DNA of 11,138 nt from Clostridia bacterium (GTDB lineage: Bacteria; Bacillota; Clostridia; Oscillospirales; Acutalibacteraceae), in NCBI GenBank assembly GCA_900764115.1, contig CAAFMR010000192.1, forward strand, positions 1 to 11,138, in the 5' to 3' direction. A program made the position numbers and the translations under genes. The notes under the pieces were generated by a model. It was not told where the DNA came from, did not search any database, and saw only the letters and a list, made by a program, of their open reading frames with translations. Shown here one piece after another: positions 1-4,510 of the stretch (positions are counted from its first letter, which is position 1; each line of letters opens with the position of its first letter).

Positions 1-819
1 ATTTTCACTGACGATCCTGTAGATATCGCTCAACTGCCCCGTGCTACATTTTACTATCATCTGAAACGGATGAAACGAGTGGACAAGTACGAGTTTGCAA
101 AACAGGAGATCACAGCAATATATCACGAAAACAAGGGGCGGTATGGTTATCGCCGCATCACAATGGTGCTCCGTGATCGCGATCTGCCCCTAAATCACAA
201 GACTGTCCAACGACTCATGAAGGAACTGGGGTTGGTCTGCTATGTCCGAATGAACAAATATCGTTCATACAAGGGAGAAGTCGGGAAAGTTGCGCCGAAT
301 CTGTTAAATCGGGATTTCCATGCAGACAGACCGAACCAGAAATGTGTCACGGATGTGACGGAATTCAGTCTGTTCGGAGAAAAGCTGTATCTGTCGCCGA
401 TTCTTGATCTGCACAGCAGCGATTTAGTCAGCTATACGATTTCGGATCGCCCGGTGCTGCGCATGGTAACAACCATGCTGGACAAGGCCTTTCAGAAGAT
501 ACCGGATGGAACGAATCTCATTCTCCATTCCGACCAAGGCTGGCAGTACCAGCACAAACAGTATCAGCGAATGCTTCGGGAAAAGGGTATCCGGCAGAGC
601 ATGAGCCGCAAAGGAAATTGTCTTGACAATGCTGTGATCGAAAACTTCTTTGGAGTGCTCAAAAGCGAGCTGCTGTATTTACAGGAATTTCAATCCATGG
701 AGCATTTCAAGCAGGAGCTGATTGCATATCTGGACTACTACAACAACCGCATAATCAAGGCAAAGCTGAAGGGCTTGCCGCCTGCAATTCACAGACAGCA
801 AGCCCTTTCGGTTGCTTAA
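1..819 (+). CDS. IS3-family transposase OrfB (5' end outside window)
   Basis: This is the catalytic subunit (OrfB) of an IS3-family transposase, which cuts and joins the element ends. The frame is open from base 1: 23 residues, including the typical LPRATFYYHLKRM segment, precede the first in-window ATG at 70, so the true start lies upstream. Numbered from that ATG, an HTH_21-like region covers about residues 5-60 (GRYGYRRI) and the integrase core about 88-200. The catalytic triad is complete: D95 (TDVTEF), D155 (HSDQGWQY) and E191 (NAVIENFFG), with 35 residues between the second Asp and the Glu, the spacing that defines the family. The C-terminus has the usual YLDYYNNRI motif and ends normally at TAA. 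No lesion is visible, so the element could be active. Whether it is made as an OrfAB frameshift product cannot be judged here. Confidence 0.93.
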   Translation: MFTDDPVDIAQLPRATFYYHLKRMKRVDKYEFAKQEITAIYHENKGRYGYRRITMVLRDRDLPLNHKTVQRLMKELGLVCYVRMNKYRSYKGEVGKVAPNLLNRDFHADRPNQKCVTDVTEFSLFGEKLYLSPILDLHSSDLVSYTISDRPVLRMVTTMLDKAFQKIPDGTNLILHSDQGWQYQHKQYQRMLREKGIRQSMSRKGNCLDNAVIENFFGVLKSELLYLQEFQSMEHFKQELIAYLDYYNNRIIKAKLKGLPPAIHRQQALSVA

Positions 820-840
820 ACAGTTTTTTTCCTTATTCTT

Positions 841-866
841 TGTCTAACTTTTTGGGGTGCAATTCA
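841..866 (+). repeat. IS right terminal inverted repeat (IRR)
   Basis: These 26 bases end in TTCA and contain the TTTTTGGGG block typical of IS3/IS150-type ends. They lie 21 bases after the transposase stop codon, and sequence beyond 866 changes to the spacer downstream of the phosphohexomutase gene. The exact outer edge is inferred from family ends. Confidence 0.75.
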
Positions 867-896
867 ATACGCAGTCCCGGTGCTTTTCCTATTCTG
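867..896 (-). terminator. Probable half of the phosphohexomutase terminator, split by the IS
   Basis: Directly after the phosphohexomutase stop codon, the minus strand reads GGAAAA and then the GC-rich arm GCACCGGGACTGCG, and then meets the IS end. Read on the plus strand this is a GC arm followed by TTTT. That is how one arm of a bidirectional intrinsic terminator looks, but the matching arm is absent from the window. I infer that the IS inserted in the loop and that the partner arm lies to its left. Confidence 0.4.
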
Positions 897-1427
897 TCAG
901 CCTTGCAGCATGGTTTTCGCTGCCGCCAGCAGCGTCTCCTCCAACGCCTGCGCCGCCGCCCCGTCGGCACCGGTGGCGGTGATATACGCCTTGATCTTCG
1001 GCTCGGTGCCGGAGGGACGCACGATCACCCCCGCATTGCCCTCCAGCGTATAGGACAACACATTGGACACCGGCAGGGTCAGGGGCGTCTCGGCGCCGGT
1101 GACGGTATCCCGCCGCACCCGCCGCTGATAATCCGCCACCGCCAGCACCCGTCTGCCGCCGATGCTCTCCGGGGCATGCTCCCGCAGCCCGGTCATAATC
1201 TGCTGCATCTGATTCATCCCCGCCTCGCCCTCAAAGGTCACATTCAGCAGGGCATTGCGGTAATATCCGTATTTCTCATACAGCTTCTGCATCTGCCGGA
1301 GCAGGGTCACGCCCTGCTCCCGGTAGTAGCTTGCCATCTCCACGATGAGCATGGACGCCACCACCGCGTCCTTATCCCGCACATAGGTGCCCGCCAGATA
1401 GCCGTAGCTCTCCTCAAATCCCAGCAA
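897..1427 (-). CDS. C-terminal phosphohexomutase fragment (expression doubtful)
   Basis: This is the remainder of the interrupted gene after the TAA codon, in the same frame, 176 residues. It opens with the GFEESYGYLAGTYVRDKDA region and contains RPSGTEPK at residues 137-144 of the fragment. Translation would need reinitiation at the TTG at 1427. A perfect AGGAGG lies between the two stops but about 17 nt from this TTG, which is long, and a GAGAGG lies only 3 nt away. The next ATG is 26 codons in and would remove the conserved loop. Separate expression is possible but unsupported. Confidence 0.4.
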   Translation of the reverse strand: MLGFEESYGYLAGTYVRDKDAVVASMLIVEMASYYREQGVTLLRQMQKLYEKYGYYRNALLNVTFEGEAGMNQMQQIMTGLREHAPESIGGRRVLAVADYQRRVRRDTVTGAETPLTLPVSNVLSYTLEGNAGVIVRPSGTEPKIKAYITATGADGAAAQALEETLLAAAKTMLQG

Positions 1428-1454
1428 TTACCTCTCAGGATTTCCCTCCTGCTA
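1428..1454 (-). other. Pair of nonsense codons (TAG, TAA) in phosphohexomutase
   Basis: On the minus strand, TAG (1454-1452) is followed by seven sense codons and TAA (1430-1428), all in the phosphohexomutase frame. The interval contains a perfect AGGAGG and a small CAGGA/TCCTG hairpin. Conserved family sequence continues on both sides without loss or gain of bases. Confidence 0.9.
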
Positions 1455-2624
1455 CAGCACGCCGATCTGATCGCCGATATACTTAAAGCCGGTCAGCAGA
1501 TCCCGCACCTCGCAGCCGTAGCTTTCCGCGATCGCCGCCGCCAGATGGGTGGTCACGATGGTTTTGATCACCACCGGGTTTGCCGGCAGCGTGCCCGCCG
1601 CCTTGCGGCAGGACAGCACATAGTCCGTCAGCAGGCAGCCCACCTCATTGCCGGACATAAGGGTGTAGCCATCCCCATCCCGCACGGCGATGCCCACCCG
1701 GTCGCAATCCGGGTCGGTCGCCAGCAGCAGGTCGGGATGCTCCGTCTCTGCCAGCGCCAGCGCCCGCTCAAACGCCTGCCGAATCTCCGGATTCGGATAG
1801 GGGGCGGTGGGAAAATTCCCGTCCGGCAGCTCCTGCTCCGGCACCACCGCCACCTGGGTGACCCCCACCCGGCGCAGCATCTCCCGCACGGGGAGGTTGC
1901 CGGTGCCGTTGAGGGGAGTATAGATCAGCTTCAGCCCCGCCCGGGCGCTGACCCCCGGATTGACCTGCTGCTTCAGCACCTCCTGCAGATAGCTGTCCAG
2001 CAGCTCATCCCCAATGGAGCGGATGGTGCCCGCCGCCACCGCCGCCTCATAGTCCGCCACCTGCACATCGTCGAACACATCCACCGTGTCGATGCACGCC
2101 GTCACAGCGTTGGCGTCCGCGTCGGTCATCTGGCAGCCGTCGGCACCATAGCATTTATAGCCGTTGTATTTCGCCGGATTATGGCTGGCGGTCACCATAA
2201 TGCCCGCCTGACAGCCATAATACCGCACCGCATAACTCAGCACCGGCGTCGGCTCCAGCTGCGGAAACAGATACACAGTGCAGCCGTTCCCCGCCAGCAC
2301 CCGCGCCGCCTCCCGGGCGAACCGGTCGGACTTGATCCGGGAATCGAAGGAGATCGCCACCGACGCCTGCGCATAATGCGCCCTCAAATAATTCGCCAGC
2401 CCCTGGGTCGCCCGCCGCACGGTGTAGATGTTCATCCGGTTGGTGCCGGCGCCGATGACCCCCCGCAGCCCCCCGGTGCCGAACGCCAGCGGGCGGTAAA
2501 ACCGTTCCCGTATCTCGCTCTCGTTCCCGGCGATGGAGCGCAGCTCCGCCGCCACATCCGGGTCCTCCGTCGCCCGGTCACACCAACGGGAATAGTTTTT
2601 CCCAATCTTCTCAATCTCTGTCAT
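1452..2624 (-). CDS. N-terminal 390-residue fragment of phosphohexomutase
   Basis: This is the part of the interrupted phosphohexomutase that would be translated from the normal start. The ATG at 2624 follows an AAGGA-type site about 12 nt upstream and the consensus promoter at 2694-2722. The fragment includes domains I, II and most of III, with the phosphoserine loop at S147 and the metal loop at 304-308, and stops at TAG right after the conserved LTGFKYIGDQIGVL segment. It lacks the sugar-binding ESYG loop and the whole C-terminal phosphate-binding domain, so activity on its own is unlikely. Confidence 0.7.
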   Translation of the reverse strand: MTEIEKIGKNYSRWCDRATEDPDVAAELRSIAGNESEIRERFYRPLAFGTGGLRGVIGAGTNRMNIYTVRRATQGLANYLRAHYAQASVAISFDSRIKSDRFAREAARVLAGNGCTVYLFPQLEPTPVLSYAVRYYGCQAGIMVTASHNPAKYNGYKCYGADGCQMTDADANAVTACIDTVDVFDDVQVADYEAAVAAGTIRSIGDELLDSYLQEVLKQQVNPGVSARAGLKLIYTPLNGTGNLPVREMLRRVGVTQVAVVPEQELPDGNFPTAPYPNPEIRQAFERALALAETEHPDLLLATDPDCDRVGIAVRDGDGYTLMSGNEVGCLLTDYVLSCRKAAGTLPANPVVIKTIVTTHLAAAIAESYGCEVRDLLTGFKYIGDQIGVL

Positions 2625-2693
2625 ATCTGCCCGCCATCCTTTCTGAAAATATGATTCACGGCAGCCTCAAGGCTCCCGACGATTTCTGCTGCC

Positions 2694-2722
2694 AGTATAG
2701 CACGTTTTTCACTTTTTCTCAA
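2694..2722 (-). promoter_or_regulatory. Sigma-A promoter of the phosphohexomutase gene
   Basis: The minus strand has TTGAGA (2722-2717), a 17-nt A-rich spacer, then TATACT (2699-2694). The predicted start near 2687 leaves a leader of about 63 nt before the ATG at 2624. The leader contains a small palindrome, AGCC-TCAA-GGCT at 2663-2674, of unknown meaning. Confidence 0.75.
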
Positions 2723-2778
2723 CCACCTACAGACAATTTCCGAAAAAATCTACCGCACCCCATAAAAAATACGACAAA

Positions 2779-2820
2779 AAAGCCGCCGGGCACTTGCTCC
2801 TCTGCGCGCCCGACGGCTTT
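2779..2820 (-). terminator. Intrinsic terminator of the oadB operon
   Basis: On the minus strand, AAAGCCGTCGGGC (2820-2808) pairs with GCCCGGCGGCTTT (2791-2779) with a single G-U wobble, followed by a U-rich tail (TTTTTTGTCGTATTTTTT). It begins 4 nt after the stop codon of the small OadG-like gene and separates it from the phosphohexomutase promoter. Confidence 0.88.
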
Positions 2821-2823
2821 CCC

Positions 2824-2955
2824 TTATTTCTTCTTATCCTGGAATGTCCACCGCAGCCAGTACATCACCCCGACGATGACGGCTGTCACAATGAAAATGC
2901 CCAGCATCCCCTTGCCCATAATGGGCAGGGTATCCAAAAACGCCTGTACATTCAT
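2824..2955 (-). CDS. OadG-related small membrane subunit, 43 residues
   Basis: This small gene encodes a 43-residue protein with one hydrophobic membrane span (about residues 12-34, from IMGKGMLGIF to VIVGVMYWL) and a short positively charged tail ending DKKK. It matches in size and plan the OadG-related small subunits found beside OadB-type sodium-pump beta subunits in Clostridia, where the gamma subunit anchors and stabilises the membrane complex. The ATG at 2955 has AAGGAG 10 nt upstream and follows the oadB stop codon by only 15 nt, so the two are co-transcribed, and the operon terminator follows directly. It lacks the Pro-rich, metal-binding C-terminal tail of classical OadG that contacts the biotin-dependent alpha subunit, which suggests a partner role in the membrane only. 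Family assignment rests on size, topology and context. Confidence 0.8.
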   Translation of the reverse strand: MNVQAFLDTLPIMGKGMLGIFIVTAVIVGVMYWLRWTFQDKKK

Positions 2956-2970
2956 CCGTCGCACGCTCCT

Positions 2971-4086
2971 TTACCCGATCAGATTGAGAATCATCCCGCC
3001 GGCAATTACCGAGGCGATCTGACCCGACACGTTCACGCCGATGGCGTGCATCAGCAGGAAGTTCTGGTTGTCCTCCTTCAGCCCCATCTTATGCACCACC
3101 CGGGCGGACATGGGGAACGCCGAAATGCCCGCCGCCCCGATCATGGGGTTGACCTTTTTGCCCTTGGGCAGGAACAGGTTCAGCACCTTGGCGAAAATCA
3201 CGCCGCCTGCCGTATCGAAGATGAACGCCACCAGCCCCAGACCGAGGATCATCAACGTTTCCTTGGTGAGGAAGTATTTTGCCTGCATCTTGGTGGCGAT
3301 GGTGATGCCCAGGAACAGGGTGACGAGGTTCGCCAGCACTTTCTGGGCGGTCTCGGAGAGGCTGTCCAGCACCCCGCACTCCCGGATGAGATTGCCGAAC
3401 ATCAGAAACCCGATGAGCGCCACGCTCTTGGGGGAGACAATGCCCGTCACCGCCGTGATGGCGATGGGGAACAGGATCTTCGCCGTGCGGGAGACCTGCC
3501 CGGGCTTATATTCCATATGAATCTGCCGCTCCTTTTTGGAGGTGAGCAGCCGGATGACCGGGGGCTGCACCAGCGGCACCAGCGCCATATAGGAATACGC
3601 CGCCACCATAATCGCCCCCACATAGCGGGACTCAAAATAGTTCGCCACGAAAATGGAAGTGGGACCGTCCGCCGCGCCGATGATGGCGATGGAGGCGGCG
3701 TCCTTCAGATCAAAGCCGAACAGGCTGGCGATGCTGAGGGTGAAAAAGATACCGAACTGCGCCGCTGCCCCGAAAATCATCAGCTTGGGGTTGGACAGCA
3801 GGGGACCGAAATCAATCATCGCGCCGATGCCCACAAACAGCAGCAGGGGGAACAGCTCGTTGGCGATGCCCGCCGCATACAGCACGTCGATGACGCCCTC
3901 CTCGGCGCCCTGGGTAACAGCGCCGGACAGGGGCAAATTCACCAGAATTGCCCCAAACCCCATAGGCAGCAGCAGGGTGGGCTCCATATCCTTTTTGATT
4001 GCCAGATAGATGAGAATGCCGCCGATGCACCACATCACCATCTGCTGCCAGGTGATATTCAGCGCATTGGAAAACAGGTCTGCCAT
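2971..4086 (-). CDS. oadB: Sodium-pump decarboxylase beta subunit (OadB/GcdB/MmdB family)
   Basis: A 371-residue polytopic membrane protein of the OadB family. In known complexes this subunit takes carboxybiotin from the alpha subunit, decarboxylates it and exports Na+. Conserved family features are visible: MEPTLLLPMGFG (34-45), IGIGAMIDFGPLL-type segment (86-97), IIGAADGPTSIF (135-146; D140 corresponds to the ion-site Asp of characterised OadB), YSYMALVPLVQPP (164-176), MFGNLIRECGV (229-239) and GVNVSGQIASV (350-360; N352 matches a functional Asn). It starts at ATG 4086 with AGGAGG 7 nt upstream. The leader carries an apparent Mn2+ riboswitch, and the only operon partner is the 43-residue OadG-like gene. 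No carboxyltransferase or biotin-carrier gene lies within the window, so the decarboxylase partner is elsewhere or absent. The substrate cannot be named; a role as a metal or Na+ transporter without decarboxylase is conceivable but is inference. Confidence 0.9.
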   Translation of the reverse strand: MADLFSNALNITWQQMVMWCIGGILIYLAIKKDMEPTLLLPMGFGAILVNLPLSGAVTQGAEEGVIDVLYAAGIANELFPLLLFVGIGAMIDFGPLLSNPKLMIFGAAAQFGIFFTLSIASLFGFDLKDAASIAIIGAADGPTSIFVANYFESRYVGAIMVAAYSYMALVPLVQPPVIRLLTSKKERQIHMEYKPGQVSRTAKILFPIAITAVTGIVSPKSVALIGFLMFGNLIRECGVLDSLSETAQKVLANLVTLFLGITIATKMQAKYFLTKETLMILGLGLVAFIFDTAGGVIFAKVLNLFLPKGKKVNPMIGAAGISAFPMSARVVHKMGLKEDNQNFLLMHAIGVNVSGQIASVIAGGMILNLIG

Positions 4087-4294
4087 ATCGTTGCCTCCTT
4101 ACAGTCGCCGGGAAAGCGCCGCCAAGCAAACAAAAAGACCCCCGCCAAAGCGCAACAAGGGCGCACCTGCCCTCCGCTCCGGCGAAAGTCTTGCCATTTC
4201 ATCCCCAAGCGGGCGTCCGGCTCATACAACGCCAGAAACCGTATTGACGCCAGGGGAACGATCGCTCGTCGGCTACTCCCTTTCCCTATGCTAT
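4087..4294 (-). promoter_or_regulatory. Leader of oadB: yybP-ykoY (Mn2+) riboswitch with expression platform
   Basis: The roughly 208-nt leader has the hallmarks of the yybP-ykoY class, which senses Mn2+. The minus-strand RNA reads GAAAG-GGAGUAGC (4284-4272) at the 5' side and GGCAAGA-CUUUC (4194-4183) at the 3' side. GAAAG/CUUUC form P1, and GGAGUAGC and GCAAGA are the conserved internal loops. Between them are an ACGA-GCGA-UCGU tetraloop hairpin and a long arm GGCGUC...GACGCC enclosed by CCCC/GGGG, containing the typical GUCAAUACGG. Downstream, AAGACUUUCGCC (4192-4181) can instead pair over 12 bp with GGCGGGGGUCUU (4146-4135), followed by UUUGUUU. The terminator and P1 therefore compete for the same bases, giving an ON switch with ligand. 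Assignment is by motif memory, not by covariance search. Confidence 0.85.
4127..4192 (-). terminator. Regulated intrinsic terminator in the oadB leader
   Basis: The arms are AAGACUUUCGCC (4192-4181) and GGCGGGGGUCUU (4146-4135), with three G-U pairs, capped by an inner AGGGC/GCCCU hairpin and followed by a U-rich stretch to 4127. The 5' arm contains the 3' strand of the riboswitch P1, so formation of the aptamer should prevent termination. Confidence 0.75.
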
Positions 4295-4300
4295 GGGACT

Positions 4301-4329
4301 ATAGTATGCGATTTTACAAAAAATGTCAA
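4301..4329 (-). promoter_or_regulatory. Sigma-A promoter of the oadB operon
   Basis: The minus strand carries a perfect TTGACA (4329-4324), a 17-nt spacer and TACTAT (4306-4301), placing the transcription start near 4294, directly ahead of the riboswitch. Confidence 0.85.
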
Positions 4330-4510
4330 GGGTTTTCTGCGGGATTTCATTTTCGTCCCGCTCCATCCCCCGACCGCCCCCGGTGCAGCCGGCAACCGTC
4401 CCAAGAGCGGACAGGAGATCCGACCCCACCGCCGCAGCCCGCCCGCGCCGTCGGGGGACGGTGCCAAATGCCATCCCCCGGCGGGGATTTTCGCCGCGCG
4501 GCTGTCCGTT
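4330..4510. other. Spacer between spoIIE and the oadB promoter, with an inverted repeat
   Basis: No gene is supported in these 181 bases. An imperfect inverted repeat occupies 4447-4485: CCGTCGGGGGA at 4448-4458 against TCCCCCGGCGG at 4474-4484. It lies about 25 nt past the spoIIE stop. There is no U-tract on the minus strand, so it is not a standard intrinsic terminator, though it could slow polymerase or protect the mRNA 3' end. Confidence 0.5.

Larger units (their letters stand above)
1..866 (+). mobile_element. IS3-family insertion sequence, right part
   Basis: The segment carries a DDE transposase frame open to the left window edge, then 47 bp of non-coding DNA ending in a typical IS3-family right inverted repeat at 841-866. 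Read on the minus strand the repeat starts TGAATTGCACCCC and ends AGTTAGACA, which is the form of IS150/IS3-type ends. The left end and any upstream OrfA lie outside the window. The IS is visibly AT-richer than the flanking host genes, as expected of acquired DNA. The bases just outside (ATA/ATAC from 867) would be one copy of the 3-4 bp target duplication, but this cannot be confirmed without the left flank. Confidence 0.9.
897..2624 (-). pseudogene. pgcA: Phosphohexomutase (PgcA/Pgm type) interrupted by two in-frame stops
   Basis: An alpha-D-phosphohexomutase of 575 codons, the usual length for Firmicutes PgcA-like phosphoglucomutases, which interconvert glucose-1-phosphate and glucose-6-phosphate for cell-wall and glycolipid precursors. 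One frame runs the full length. Visible motifs are the phosphoserine loop TASHNP (S147), the metal-binding loop DPDCDR (D304, D306, D308), the GNE sugar-contact motif (325-327), GFEESYGYL (402-410) and the phosphate-binding RPSGTEPK (536-543). Codon 391 is TAG (bases 1452-1454) and codon 399 is TAA (1428-1430), separated by QEGNPER. By family pattern these positions should be Glu and an aromatic residue, so each could be one substitution (GAG to TAG, TAC to TAA). There is no frameshift and no motif is lost, so the damage looks recent, or it is a sequence error. Neither half alone contains a complete active site. Confidence 0.85.

Noticed and set aside
1428-1454. Stop-codon reassignment as explanation for the broken mutase
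   Set aside because: Other genes in the window end normally at TAA (oadB, the small OadG-like gene, the phosphate transporter), and both TAG and TAA would have to be reassigned here.
840-2654. Long plus-strand reading frame of 604 codons opposite the phosphohexomutase
   Set aside because: It is the antisense shadow of a GC-rich gene: rich in Arg, His, Gln and Pro, no recognisable domain, and it reads through the IS end and the mutase promoter.
4286-4474. Minus-strand 62-codon frame between spoIIE and oadB
   Set aside because: It overlaps the oadB promoter, has no ribosome binding site of note and no recognisable sequence.
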